Positions 1-8,721 of a DNA stretch of 64,000 bases are shown here, in pieces. The first letter of the stretch is position 1. Every line of letters begins with the position of its first letter. The translations under genes and the position numbers were made by a program. Under the pieces are notes generated by a model. It had not been told where the DNA came from. It did no database searches and saw only the letters and a program-made list of their open reading frames with translations. This DNA comes from Lysobacteraceae bacterium PS02065 (GTDB taxonomy: Bacteria; Pseudomonadota; Gammaproteobacteria; Xanthomonadales; Rhodanobacteraceae), in the NCBI GenBank assembly GCA_029959555.1, contig JASCPI010000014.1, positions 39,450-103,449 on the forward strand. The letters run 5' to 3'.

Positions 1-848
1 TCGTGTGCCCTCGCCAGGCGCGCCGGATCCTTGGCGAGCACGAGCAGCAGCGTGATGAGCTGCTCGACCTCACGCGTAGTGCGCTGGATACGTGACAGCT
101 GGCCGTGCACGGCGGGCGGTACATCGGTCTGCTGGAGCGCGATCGAGCTCGCGCCGGCGATGACCGCGATCGGCGTGCGCAGCTCGTGGCTGGCGCTGTC
201 GATGAACGCACGTTCGCGCTCGACGAAGCGCTCGTGCCGTTGCAGGTAGTCGTTGAGCGCGCCGGTGATCGTCTCGATCTCGGCACTCGTGGGCCCATCC
301 ACCTGGATGCGCTGGCCCGTCGCGTGCGGTCGCAGCTGACCGATCTGCTGCGCGAGCTCGGTGACGGGCCGCACCAGCCGGTTCGCGCTGTAGGCGACCG
401 CGATGCCGAGCAGCACGATCATCGCGAACGCCGAGCCGAGCACGCCGATGCCGAGATCCATCTCGTTCTGCTCGAGATCGGTGATGTCGAGAGCGAGGCC
501 GACGCGACGGCCGTCGATGTCGCGAAGAAGCACGACCTGCTGCACGCCGCCGACCATGATCTCGTCGTGCACGCCAGGCGGAAGGCCACGGAGTTCCGCC
601 GGAATGCCCGCGGGATCACGCTCGTCGTAGAAGGCGAGCGTGCTCGTGTTGTCCCAGTGGTAATCCGGCTCGCGCGCCATGCGCTCGAGCACGAAATCGA
701 GTTCCGAATCGAGCAACGTCGTCCAGACCAGCGCCTCGGCGTGCTCGTTAACGACGAAACCGTGGATGCCGACCGCGAGCGACAGCAGCGCGACGTAGGC
801 CAGCAGGCCACCGATGAGGCGCCTGCGCAGGCTCGGTGCCGCGCTCAC
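1..848 (-). CDS. Sensor histidine kinase of a two-component system (3' end beyond the window)
   Basis: About 282 N-terminal residues are visible. In order they show a membrane helix after a basic start (LIGGLLAYVALLSLAV), a periplasmic domain of about 110 residues, a second helix (LGSAFAMIVLLGIAVAY), a HAMP-like linker beginning NRLVRPVTEL, and the dimerisation/phosphoacceptor motif SHELRTP, whose His accepts phosphate from ATP. The ATP-binding domain lies beyond position 1. The GTG start overlaps the TGA of the upstream response regulator gene, so the two are translationally coupled. The pair diverges from a PAP2/phosphoethanolamine transferase operon. This suggests a PmrB/ColS-like sensor of envelope stress, but the signal cannot be read from sequence. 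Confidence 0.9.
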   Translation of the reverse strand, partial: MSAAPSLRRRLIGGLLAYVALLSLAVGIHGFVVNEHAEALVWTTLLDSELDFVLERMAREPDYHWDNTSTLAFYDERDPAGIPAELRGLPPGVHDEIMVGGVQQVVLLRDIDGRRVGLALDITDLEQNEMDLGIGVLGSAFAMIVLLGIAVAYSANRLVRPVTELAQQIGQLRPHATGQRIQVDGPTSAEIETITGALNDYLQRHERFVERERAFIDSASHELRTPIAVIAGASSIALQQTDVPPAVHGQLSRIQRTTREVEQLITLLLVLAKDPARLARAH

Positions 849-1537
849 GAAGCATCCCCGGCGGCCGCGGGCGGTGCGATGCGATAGCCGACACGCGGCA
901 GCGTCTGGATCAGCTTGACCGGGAACGGGCCGTCGACGCTCTGCCGGAGTTCGTAGACATGCGAACGCAGCATGTCGCCGTCGGGCGGCGAGTCGCCCCA
1001 CAGCGCATGCTCCATGCGTTCGCGCGTGACCGCAGCCGGGCTCGCCTGCATGAGCACCTCGAGCAGCTTGCGGCATGCCGGATACAGATGAAGGCGCCGT
1101 CCCGCCCGACTCGCCTCGAGCGACGCGAGATCCAGACGCAGGTCGGCCACCTCGAGCACGCGCGAGCGGCCACGCCCGGTCGCACGCGCGACGATCGCTT
1201 CGAGGCGCACCTCGAGCTCGGGAAGGTCGAACGGCTTGGTCAGGTAATCGTCCGCACCGGCGCGGAACCCGGCGATCTTGTCGGGCAGCTCGTCGCGCGC
1301 GGTGAGCATCAGCACCGGTACGCCCTGCCCGGCCTCGCGCAACGCATGCAGCACCTGCGGCCCGTCCATGCGCGGAAGCATCCAGTCGAGCACGATCGCG
1401 TCGTAGGCCTGCGTCGTCGCGAGGTGCAGGCCGGTGCGGCCATCCGGCGCGGCATCGAGCACGTGGCCGCGTGCTTCGAAGTACTCGAAGAGGTTCGCCA
1501 CCAGACTGCGGTTGTCTTCGACGACGAGCAGGCGCAT
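845..1537 (-). CDS. OmpR-family response regulator
   Basis: A 230-residue DNA-binding regulator that pairs with the kinase gene downstream. The receiver domain runs from residue 1 to about 115, with the acidic pair ED near the N-terminus, the phosphoacceptor Asp51 in VLDWMLP, and the conserved Lys in YLTKPF. A winged-helix DNA-binding domain of the Trans_reg_C type follows, ending in LPRVGYRI. I chose the ATG giving MRLLVVEDN because it places the receiver correctly; the open frame continues upstream without conserved sequence. It faces the PAP2-eptA operon across about 200 bases. Control of lipid A modification, as by PmrA or ColR, is the natural inference, but I see only one weak PmrA-like half site (CTTAAC, 1650-1655). 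Confidence 0.93.
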   Translation of the reverse strand: MRLLVVEDNRSLVANLFEYFEARGHVLDAAPDGRTGLHLATTQAYDAIVLDWMLPRMDGPQVLHALREAGQGVPVLMLTARDELPDKIAGFRAGADDYLTKPFDLPELEVRLEAIVARATGRGRSRVLEVADLRLDLASLEASRAGRRLHLYPACRKLLEVLMQASPAAVTRERMEHALWGDSPPDGDMLRSHVYELRQSVDGPFPVKLIQTLPRVGYRIAPPAAAGDAS

Positions 1538-1737
1538 CGCGCATCTCGGAAGGAGCGGGACGCCAGTCTGCACCAGCCGAGGTCGGAAGATGGTCGAAGG
1601 CTCGTTTCGGGTATCACCTTGACCGTTGCGGGAACGGCTCGATGGATGACTTAACGCGTCCGCAACACCGCTCCCACCGTTCTCCGACGGCCGCCTGACG
1701 AGGATGCGCGCCATTCCCTCAGGCCGATGGCGCGCCG

Positions 1738-2508
1738 ATGACGTCCCTTCCCCTCCCCGAGCTGGCGCCGGTCGCGCGAAGCGGTCTCGAAGCATGCTTG
1801 CCTCCGGGGCGCACCCCGGCGACGGGCACGCCTGTGCCGGCGCTCATCCTGGTACCGACGGTATTGTTGCTGTCGGCTGCCGCGGCGAGCGCGGGATCGG
1901 GGTTCGATGCGTGGATCGCCGATCAGCTCTACGCATGGCAGGGCGGCACCTGGGCGCTGCGCGACGCGTTCCTGACCTCGCGCGTCGCCCACGAAGCCGG
2001 GCGTGACCTCAGCACGCTCGCGTGGCTCGGCGTGTTCGTCGCATGGCTCGCGACATGGTGGCGTGCCGGAATGCGCCACCTGCGCGCCCCACTGATGTGG
2101 CTGCTGCTGACGACGCTGGTCGCGTCCCTGCTCGTCGCGTGGACCAAGTCGCTGACCAACATGGATTGCCCCTGGGACCTGCTCCGCTACGGCGGCGATC
2201 GGCCATTCATCGGCTTGTTCACGGCGCGCCCCGAAGGCCTGCCGCGAGGCGTGTGCTTCCCTGCCGGACATGCGAGCAGCGGCTACGCGTGGCTGTCGCT
2301 CGTGTTCTTCCTCGGCGAGATGCGACCGCGCTGGCAGGCCGCCGGGCTCGCCCTCGTACTCGCGGCAGGGCTCGTCTTCGGCATCGCGCAGCAGCTGCGT
2401 GGTGCGCATTTCCTCTCCCACGACCTCGTCACGGCGGCGCTGTGCTGGTGCGTGGCGGCGCTGTCGTGGCGCTTCGCGTGGCCGCGCCGTGCGGAGGTCC
2501 GCTCGTGA
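1738..2508 (+). CDS. PAP2-family membrane phosphatase (lipid A/undecaprenyl-phosphate type)
   Basis: An integral membrane phosphatase of 256 residues with several hydrophobic helices. It carries the three PAP2 signature regions: a Lys-containing motif around KSLTNMDCPWDL, the PAGHASSGY version of PSGH, and RGAHFLSHDL, which supplies the catalytic His and Asp. Enzymes with this layout remove phosphate from lipid substrates at the periplasmic face. The gene overlaps the following phosphoethanolamine transferase gene, and PAP2-EptA pairs are common in Gram-negatives. I infer an LpxE-like lipid A phosphatase or a lipid-carrier phosphatase serving the same modification. The start is uncertain because no strong ribosome site precedes the ATG. 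Confidence 0.85.
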   Translation: MTSLPLPELAPVARSGLEACLPPGRTPATGTPVPALILVPTVLLLSAAAASAGSGFDAWIADQLYAWQGGTWALRDAFLTSRVAHEAGRDLSTLAWLGVFVAWLATWWRAGMRHLRAPLMWLLLTTLVASLLVAWTKSLTNMDCPWDLLRYGGDRPFIGLFTARPEGLPRGVCFPAGHASSGYAWLSLVFFLGEMRPRWQAAGLALVLAAGLVFGIAQQLRGAHFLSHDLVTAALCWCVAALSWRFAWPRRAEVRS

Positions 2509-4259
2509 GCGCCTGGATCGAATCGGAGTCGAACCGCATGCCGAGCCCGTGGAAAGCGCTGGCGTCGCGCCTCGCGTGGCGCCCCGAACTGTCGCTCGAG
2601 CAGCTCGCACTGCTGGTCAGCCTCTACTTCGCGCTGTTCTGCAACGCGACGTTCTTCCGCGCGGTCGAGGGTACCGGCGCGCTCGACGGGCCGCGCGGCC
2701 TGCTGTTCATGGGCTGCCTGTTCGTCGCGATCGCGGCGATCAACCAGGTCCTGCTCTGCCTCGTGCTGAGCCGGCCGCTGGCCAAGCCCGCGCTCACCGC
2801 GATCCTGCTCGCGACGGCGCTCGCCGTGCACTTCATGGGGGCGTACACGATCTACCTCGACACCGACATGCTCCGCAACATCCTGCACACGGACGGCAAG
2901 GAGTCGTCGGAGCTCGTGACATGGGGGCTGGTCGGTCCCGTGCTGCTGTTCGGCGTGCTGCCGTCGATCGCGGTCTGGCGCGTACGCCTTCGCAAGCGCC
3001 CGTTCGCACGCGCAGCGCTCGCCCGCAGCCTGTGGCTGGCCGGATCGTTCGCGGTCGCGGCGATCGCCGGACTCGTCTCGTTCCAGGACCTGTCGGCGCT
3101 CATGCGCAACCACAAACCGGTGCGCTACCTCGTGACACCGGCGAACTACATGGTCTCGCTCGCCAACGTCGCCCTCGACGAGGGCAAGACGATCCAGCGC
3201 ACGAAGGAGCCCGTCGGTATCGATGCCGTGCTCGCCGCGCGGCCCGCGGGAGCGAAGCCGCGGCTGCTCGTGCTCGTGATCGGCGAGACCGTGCGCGCAC
3301 AGAACTGGGGCCTCAACGGCTATGCGCGGCAGACGACGCCGCAGCTCGCCGCGCGCGACGACGTGATCAACTTTCCCGACGTGACCGCGTGCGGATCGAG
3401 CACCGAAGTCTCGCTGCCGTGCATGTTCTCGCCGTACGGCCTCCGCGACTACGACGCGGACCGCATCAAGCATTCCGAATCGCTGCTGCACGTGCTCGAG
3501 CGTGCCGGCGTCGCCACGCTGTGGCGCGACAACCAGACCGGCTGCAAGGGCGTCTGCGAGGGCCTCGCGTTCGCGTCGTACGAGCACGCGACCGATCCCG
3601 CGTTCTGCGACGACGAGCGCTGCCTCGACACCGTGCTGCTCGACAACCTGAAGGCGGCCGTCTCTGCGCATGCCGGCGACGTCGTCGTGGTGCTGCACCA
3701 GCTCGGCAACCACGGACCGAGCTACTTCCGTCGCTACCCCGACGACATGCGGCGCTTCACGCCGGCGTGCGAAACCCCCGAACTCGGCCGCTGCACACGC
3801 GAGGCCATCACCAACGCCTACGACAACGCGATCCTCGCGACGGACGACCTGCTCGCGCGCACGATCCAGTTGCTGTCGACCTGGGACGATCGCGACACGG
3901 CACTGTTCTACGTCTCCGACCATGGCGAATCGCTCGGCGAGAACGGCCTGTACCTGCACGGAGTGCCGTACGCGATCGCGCCGGACACGCAGACGCGCGT
4001 GCCGATGCTCGCGTGGTTCTCGCCGGCGTTCGCGGCCGCGCAAGGCCTCGACACGGCCTGCGTACGCGAGGCCGCGGCACGGCCCGCGAGCCACGACAAC
4101 CTGTTCCCGTCGGTGCTCGGCCTCATGCAGGTGCGCACCGCGGTACGCGACGAAAGCCACGATCTGTTCGCGGCCTGCACGCGGCCCGGCAACGTGCGGC
4201 GCCCCGATGCGCACGGCCTCGACGCGGCGGGGCGCATTGCTGCGGCGACGCCACGATGA
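2505..4259 (+). CDS. eptA: Phosphoethanolamine-lipid A transferase, EptA family
   Basis: About 584 residues. The N-terminal 190 or so form several membrane helices; the rest is a periplasmic sulfatase-fold domain. Catalytic features are visible: VIGETVRAQNWGLNGY with a metal-ligand Glu, the nucleophile Thr in GSSTEVSLPCMFS, and metal ligands in SDHGESLGENGLYLHG. Many Cys residues fit the disulfides of this family. The enzyme moves phosphoethanolamine from phosphatidylethanolamine to lipid A phosphates, lowering negative charge and often raising polymyxin resistance. I chose GTG 2505, preceded by GGAGG seven bases upstream and overlapping the PAP2 stop; ATG 2538 is the alternative. A kinase/regulator pair lies divergently upstream. 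Confidence 0.92.
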   Translation: MSAWIESESNRMPSPWKALASRLAWRPELSLEQLALLVSLYFALFCNATFFRAVEGTGALDGPRGLLFMGCLFVAIAAINQVLLCLVLSRPLAKPALTAILLATALAVHFMGAYTIYLDTDMLRNILHTDGKESSELVTWGLVGPVLLFGVLPSIAVWRVRLRKRPFARAALARSLWLAGSFAVAAIAGLVSFQDLSALMRNHKPVRYLVTPANYMVSLANVALDEGKTIQRTKEPVGIDAVLAARPAGAKPRLLVLVIGETVRAQNWGLNGYARQTTPQLAARDDVINFPDVTACGSSTEVSLPCMFSPYGLRDYDADRIKHSESLLHVLERAGVATLWRDNQTGCKGVCEGLAFASYEHATDPAFCDDERCLDTVLLDNLKAAVSAHAGDVVVVLHQLGNHGPSYFRRYPDDMRRFTPACETPELGRCTREAITNAYDNAILATDDLLARTIQLLSTWDDRDTALFYVSDHGESLGENGLYLHGVPYAIAPDTQTRVPMLAWFSPAFAAAQGLDTACVREAAARPASHDNLFPSVLGLMQVRTAVRDESHDLFAACTRPGNVRRPDAHGLDAAGRIAAATPR

Positions 4260-4357
4260 CCACCGTCGTCTTTCGCGAAATCCCGCTGCCGGCGCGCACG
4301 GCACGCGTCGATGCGAGGAGCCTGGTTGTCGCATGGCGCACGCCGTAAAGTGCAGGC

Positions 4358-4852
4358 ATGCAGGAGCACACGACCACGGACGCCTCGACGTCCGGCAGCG
4401 ACGACTGGCGATCGGCGCGGATCGCCAGCACGGCGACGAGGCACCGGAGGCCCTCGTGGCGAAGCCACGTGGGCAATCTCGTCTTCGTGCTCGCGTTCGT
4501 GGGCGGCAACGTTGCGATCGGGTACATCGGATGGACGATCTGGCGCAGCAACCAGCCTTCGCCTGCGATGACGGCGCCGCTGCCCGTGGATGCACGCCCA
4601 CCCGGAAGATCGCCCTCCACGTCGCAACGGAATCCGCGGCCTACCGTGTCGCGAGAGTCTCCCGCGACTCCACAGGGACATGAAGCCGCCGATGCGGGAA
4701 CGATGCGCTGGACGCGTCGCGACGGCCTGACGATCGAGCCCGATGCGGAGTGGCGTTGCGTCGGCGGATTCCAGTATCGAACCACACGCGACGGCGACGG
4801 TACGACGGTGGTCACGCTGCGCCAGCGTGGCGGCAAGCCGCTGCCTTGTTGA
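4358..4852 (+). CDS. Hypothetical single-pass membrane protein
   Basis: No family recognised. The 164-residue product has a basic N-terminus, one strong membrane helix (LVFVLAFVGGNVAIGYIGWTI, around residues 46-66), a Pro/Ser/Arg-rich linker, and a compact C-terminal domain of about 55 residues with two Cys (WRCVGGFQY and the terminal PLPC). An N-in orientation would put the C-terminal domain in the periplasm, where the Cys pair could form a disulfide. It lies 98 bases after eptA on the same strand and converges with another small membrane protein gene. A role linked to the envelope genes is only positional inference. Confidence 0.6.
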   Translation: MQEHTTTDASTSGSDDWRSARIASTATRHRRPSWRSHVGNLVFVLAFVGGNVAIGYIGWTIWRSNQPSPAMTAPLPVDARPPGRSPSTSQRNPRPTVSRESPATPQGHEAADAGTMRWTRRDGLTIEPDAEWRCVGGFQYRTTRDGDGTTVVTLRQRGGKPLPC

Positions 4853-4912
4853 GGCGTCGCGACGCCACGGTCGCCGCACCGTCCGTACACGAATGACGCG
4901 GAGGGGCCAGTC

Positions 4913-5194
4913 TCAGCAGACCCGCGCGAAGAAGCCGCTTACCCAGCCGTAGACCACCATCACGATCATCCAGATCGCGATGATCGCGACATACATGCTG
5001 GTGAAGAGCCTGTGCCGCGCCGTCATCAGCGCTTCGAAGGCGGGGCCGATCACCTGCTCGCCTGCCGGTTTTCCTGCCTTGCTTTGCAGAGCACGCGATG
5101 GAGCGTTTTCCGACGCCCGTCCGTGCTGCCCCCCGGGCGCCGATGGGACCTCCTTCACGCGCCCACGCTCGTCCTTCACCTTCCCGAGTTTCAT
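4913..5194 (-). CDS. Hypothetical small membrane protein with C-terminal anchor
   Basis: A 93-residue reading frame. The first 60 residues are charged and Gly/Pro-rich, and the C-terminus is one clear membrane helix (MYVAIIAIWMIVMVVYGWV) followed by a short tail ending ARVC. The helix-at-the-end layout suggests a tail-anchored or small structural membrane protein. No conserved family is recognised. It converges with the single-pass protein gene on the other strand, with 60 bases between the stops. Expression is plausible but not proven by sequence. Confidence 0.5.
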   Translation of the reverse strand: MKLGKVKDERGRVKEVPSAPGGQHGRASENAPSRALQSKAGKPAGEQVIGPAFEALMTARHRLFTSMYVAIIAIWMIVMVVYGWVSGFFARVC

Positions 5195-5288
5195 GCCGTC
5201 CCCTGCCCTGGCTCCTTCGGACGATAACGCATGTCGCGGCAGTCGGGGCGATCGTTCGGGACCGCCCGCTACCCGCGCCCGAAACGAA

Positions 5289-5313
5289 GAAAGCCGGCGC
5301 GAAGCCGGCTTTC
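5289..5313 (-). terminator. Intrinsic terminator after azurin
   Basis: A perfect 10-bp stem (gaaagccggc / gccggctttc) with a 5-base loop. On the minus strand it is followed by a T-rich stretch (TTCGTTTC). It sits 25 bases past the azurin stop. Confidence 0.75.
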
Positions 5314-5337
5314 CGGTGATGCGATGGAGCGAGGCGA

Positions 5338-5787
5338 TCAGTCGACGAGCTTGAGCGTGCCCTTCATCATCGACCAGTGGCCCGGGAACGAGCAGAAGAA
5401 GGTGTAGGCCTCGCCGGCCTTGAGCTTGCTGACCGGGAACGTGACCGAGGTCTTCTCGCCCGCGCCGATGACCTTGGTGTGCGCGATGACGCGCGCGTCA
5501 TCCTTCTTGACGTACTCGTTCTCGAGACCTGCGCCCATGCCGTCGGTCGCGGCGGGCTGGAAATCGGCCGTCGTCGTCAGCACCCAGTTGTGACCCATGA
5601 TGTTCTTGGCCAGCGTGCCCGGATGCGTGAGGTTGACCGTGAAATCCTTGCAGGTCTTGCTGACGCTGATCTCGGTGACGTTGAACTGCATGGCGTCGTT
5701 GCCTTCGATGTCGACCGAGCAGGTCGCGGCGAAGGCGGCCGGGGCGGCGAAGGCGAGGAGCGAGGCGAACGCGAGCGTGCGGATCAT
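5338..5787 (-). CDS. azu: Azurin, periplasmic blue copper protein
   Basis: The 149-residue precursor has a signal peptide ([20 protein letters not shown]) and a mature cupredoxin of about 128 residues. It starts with [14 protein letters not shown] and carries the copper site: His in MGHNW, then Cys, His and Met in [14 protein letters not shown]. Azurins shuttle single electrons in the periplasm, for example to cytochrome oxidases or nitrite reductase. The ATG follows a strong GGAGGAA ribosome site, and an intrinsic terminator lies just downstream, so this is a monocistronic gene. The redox partner is not identifiable in the window. A PCu(A)C copper chaperone gene is present about 23 kb away. 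Confidence 0.96.
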   Translation of the reverse strand: MIRTLAFASLLAFAAPAAFAATCSVDIEGNDAMQFNVTEISVSKTCKDFTVNLTHPGTLAKNIMGHNWVLTTTADFQPAATDGMGAGLENEYVKKDDARVIAHTKVIGAGEKTSVTFPVSKLKAGEAYTFFCSFPGHWSMMKGTLKLVD

Positions 5788-5959
5788 GTGAAGTTCCTCC
5801 GATAAGATGTGGACGGACCTTCGACGCGGTCGCGCGAGATCCGATTTCTCGACATTTGCGGCGGCGAAATGCGCGGCGATTGTATGCCACCGACGCGAAT
5901 CCGTCGCGCCTCCGCAAGCGTCCGATTGACGCACGCGCGGAACACGCGCATCGCCTCGA

Positions 5960-6460
5960 TCAGAACCTCACGCCCGCGAGCAGCATCGTTTCGCCGAGGT
6001 TCTTGCCACCGAAGAAGTTGGCGTTCGAAATGTGGCGGATCGTCCAGACGAAACTCTCGCCCTCCCAGCCGAGCGAGCTGATGAACTGGCCGTGGCTGCT
6101 CAGCGCGTCGGTGCGCTCGCTCGCGTAGCCCAACTGGAACGAGAAGAAGGCCTGCTTCCACCAGTCGACGAGCCGGACCCCGGCACCGAGCACGGCGACA
6201 TCCTCGTCGAGTGACGGACGCACGTCGCGTGCTCCGACCCAGCCGATCGAGGCCACCGGCTGCCATGTGACCGGCCCCCACTGGCGCGACGCACCGTTGA
6301 TGTCGAACGACACGGCCGGCGTGAAATCCCTCGAGGCGGTGACGCTTGCACCGCCGCTGATGCTGTAGCCGGCAGCGTGCGCCTGGCCTGTGGCGAGTCC
6401 GCTGGCGAGGACGACGCCGGCGGCGAGGGAACGGGAGATCGGTGGGAAACGCATCGGCAT
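5960..6460 (-). CDS. pagL: PagL-like lipid A 3-O-deacylase (acyloxyacyl hydrolase family)
   Basis: A 166-residue precursor. The signal peptide ([21 protein letters not shown]) is followed by amphipathic strands typical of an eight-stranded outer-membrane barrel, ending in F. The conserved active-site segment IRHISNAN supplies the catalytic His and Ser, and the Glu in [13 protein letters not shown] fits the third residue of the triad. PagL enzymes remove the 3-position hydroxyacyl chain of lipid A in the outer membrane. The ATG at 6460 has AGGA eight bases upstream; another ATG two codons later is possible. With the PAP2 and EptA genes nearby, it is the third lipid A-modifying candidate within 5 kb. 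Confidence 0.88.
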   Translation of the reverse strand: MPMRFPPISRSLAAGVVLASGLATGQAHAAGYSISGGASVTASRDFTPAVSFDINGASRQWGPVTWQPVASIGWVGARDVRPSLDEDVAVLGAGVRLVDWWKQAFFSFQLGYASERTDALSSHGQFISSLGWEGESFVWTIRHISNANFFGGKNLGETMLLAGVRF

Positions 6461-6591
6461 GGCGTGATCCTGTTCAGGAAGATGATCGCGTCGCGATGCG
6501 GTGGCGGCTCGTACATCGTTGCGCGCCACACGCATGGAGGCACGCCCCATCGATATCAACCGGTCTGCGACGAAGGTCGCGTGCGCCGTGT

Positions 6592-7167
6592 TCAGCCGTG
6601 GCCGCCGAGGCGCCCCATGAACACGCGGTAGTGGCGCAGCTCGGCGATCGAATCGCGCACGTCGCTGAGTGCGGTGTGGGCGGATTCTTTAGAGAAGCCG
6701 CGCGAGACGTCGGGCGCCCAGCGGCGTGCGAGCTCCTTGAGCGTGGAGACGTCGAGGTTGCGGTAGTGGAAGAAGCGCTCGAGCCGCGGCATGAGCCGAT
6801 GCATGAAACGACGGTCCTGGCAGATCGAATTTCCCGACATCGGCGACTTGCCGGCCGGCACCCACTGCGCTAGGAACTCGACCGTCAGCGCCTCGGCCGT
6901 GGCGAGGTCGACCGTCGAATCGAGCACGCGCTGCCACAGCCCCGACTTGCGGTGCTGGTTGCGGTTCCAGTCGTCCATCGCGAGCAGGCGCGCCTCGTCG
7001 TGGCGGATCGCGAACTCTGGACCTTCCGCGAGCAGGTTGAGGTCGCGGTCGGTCACTGCCGTCGCGATCTCGAGGATCGAGTCGTTGTCGGTGTCCAGAC
7101 CGGTCATTTCGAGATCGATCCAGATGAGGTTGTCCTCGTGGGCGAGGCCCGCGCGTGGTGACGACAT
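6592..7167 (-). CDS. orn: Oligoribonuclease (DEDDh 3'-5' exoribonuclease)
   Basis: The 191-residue product matches Orn along its length. Exo I is [11 protein letters not shown] with two metal-binding acidic residues, Exo II lies around [12 protein letters not shown], and Exo III is [11 protein letters not shown] with the catalytic His and Asp. Orn degrades di- to short oligoribonucleotides, finishing mRNA decay and, in many gammaproteobacteria, hydrolysing pGpG from cyclic-di-GMP turnover. An EAL-domain protein elsewhere in the window could feed it. It diverges from the exonuclease I gene. The chosen ATG gives the usual short N-terminus. Confidence 0.96.
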   Translation of the reverse strand: MSSPRAGLAHEDNLIWIDLEMTGLDTDNDSILEIATAVTDRDLNLLAEGPEFAIRHDEARLLAMDDWNRNQHRKSGLWQRVLDSTVDLATAEALTVEFLAQWVPAGKSPMSGNSICQDRRFMHRLMPRLERFFHYRNLDVSTLKELARRWAPDVSRGFSKESAHTALSDVRDSIAELRHYRVFMGRLGGHG

Positions 7168-7284
7168 TCGCTGCTCCAGGACGAGGATCCGGCGATTATT
7201 GCCGGCCGGTGACGATCCGCCAAGCCGCGCAGGCCGTGAGACGGCCATCGGCTACGATGCGCGCGCCCCCTTTACGGCACGACG

Positions 7285-8715
7285 ATGGTCGCGACGACAC
7301 TCTTCTGGCACGACTACGAGACCTCCGGCGCCGACACGCGTCGCGACCGCCCGACCCAGTTCGCGGGCCTGCGCACGACGCTCGATCTCGAGCCGATCGG
7401 CGATCCGGTCATGCTGTTCTGCAAGCCCGCCCCCGACGTGCTCATGCACCCCGAGGCCTGCCTGATAACCGGCATCACGCCACAGCAGGCCGATCGCGAA
7501 GGCGTCAACGAAGCCGAATTCGCCGCGATCGTGCAGGAGGAGCTCGGCGCGCCGGGCACCTGCGGCGTCGGCTACAACTCGCTGCGCTTCGACGACGAGA
7601 TCACGCGCCACCTGCTCTATCGCAACTTCCACGATCCCTACGAACGCGAGTGGAAGGACGGCAACTCGCGCTGGGACCTCATCGATCTCGTGCGCATGTG
7701 CTACGCGCTGCGTCCCGACGGCATCGAATGGCCGCGACGCGAGGACGGCACGCCGAGCTTCCGCCTCGAGGACCTCGCACGCGCCAACGATCTCAAGCAG
7801 ACGCGTGCCCACGATGCCTTGTCCGATGTCGAGGCGCTCGTCGCCCTCGCCCGCCTGATCCGCGACAAGCAGGACAAGCTGTTCGACTTCCATTTCGCGC
7901 TGCGCCGCAAGCAGCGCGCGTTCGAACTGCTCGACGTCGCACGTGCGACGCCGGTGCTGCACGTGTCGTCACGCTACCCGGCGAGCCGCGGCTGCATCGC
8001 GGTCGTGGCACCGCTGGCGATGCACCCCGACAACGCCAACGGCGTCATCGTCTACGACCTCGACGTGGACCCTGCCCCGCTGCTCGAGCTCGACGCCGAC
8101 GACATCGCCGACCGCGTGTTCGCCTCGCGCGAGGACCTGCCCGAAGGCGTCGAGCGCATCCCGCTCAAGCTCGTGCACGCCAACCGTTCGCCGGCGCTCG
8201 CGCCGCTGTCGGTACTCAGGAAAGGCGTCGACCTCGACCGCATCAACCTCGATCCCGCACGCGCCCTCGCCCACGCCGAGCGCCTGCAAGGCGTGCCGGG
8301 CCTTGCCGCGAAGCTGCAGCAGGTGTTCGCGCGGCGCGGCGACGACGGCGGCACGCCCGATCCCGAGCTCGCGCTCTATGCGGGCTTCCTGCCTGACGCC
8401 GACAAGCGCCTCCTGCGCGAGGTGCGGCGCACGCCGCCGGAGCAGCTCGGCCAGGTCGCGTTCGCGTTCCGCGATCCGCGCTACGCCGAACTGCTGTTCC
8501 GCTACCGCGCACGCAACTGGCCGCACACGCTCGATGCGGCCGAGCGCGAGCGCTGGGACGCGTTCCGCACGCGTCGCCTCGACACCGAAACCGCGCTGAC
8601 CACGCTGACGCGCGACCAGTATTCCGCGACAATCGCGCGCCTCCGCGGCGAGGTGCCGCCGGAACGCCAGCCCCTGCTCGACGCGCTCGAGGCGTGGGCG
8701 ATCGACCATCCCTGA
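7285..8715 (+). CDS. sbcB: Exodeoxyribonuclease I
   Basis: The 476-residue length is normal for ExoI. The exonuclease domain opens with FWHDYETSGAD (DEDD catalytic Asp and Glu), has NSLRFDDEITRH in the second motif, and KQTRAHDALSDVEAL in the third, with catalytic His and Asp. The C-terminal half corresponds to the SH3-like and helical domains that clamp single-stranded DNA. The enzyme digests ssDNA 3' to 5' and acts in mismatch repair and recombination. It lies divergent to orn and six bases before a DUF2461 gene on the same strand. Confidence 0.96.
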   Translation: MVATTLFWHDYETSGADTRRDRPTQFAGLRTTLDLEPIGDPVMLFCKPAPDVLMHPEACLITGITPQQADREGVNEAEFAAIVQEELGAPGTCGVGYNSLRFDDEITRHLLYRNFHDPYEREWKDGNSRWDLIDLVRMCYALRPDGIEWPRREDGTPSFRLEDLARANDLKQTRAHDALSDVEALVALARLIRDKQDKLFDFHFALRRKQRAFELLDVARATPVLHVSSRYPASRGCIAVVAPLAMHPDNANGVIVYDLDVDPAPLLELDADDIADRVFASREDLPEGVERIPLKLVHANRSPALAPLSVLRKGVDLDRINLDPARALAHAERLQGVPGLAAKLQQVFARRGDDGGTPDPELALYAGFLPDADKRLLREVRRTPPEQLGQVAFAFRDPRYAELLFRYRARNWPHTLDAAERERWDAFRTRRLDTETALTTLTRDQYSATIARLRGEVPPERQPLLDALEAWAIDHP

Positions 8716-8721
8716 GGCTCC

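Noticed and set aside
1650..1666. PmrA-like box in the regulator/PAP2 gap
   Set aside because: Only one half site (CTTAAC) resembles the consensus; the second (CGCAAC) is too degenerate to report as an operator.
2516..2536. tRNA T-arm-like sequence (GGTTCGACTCC on the minus strand)
   Set aside because: No matching acceptor stem, anticodon arm or D-arm nearby, and it lies within the eptA start region.
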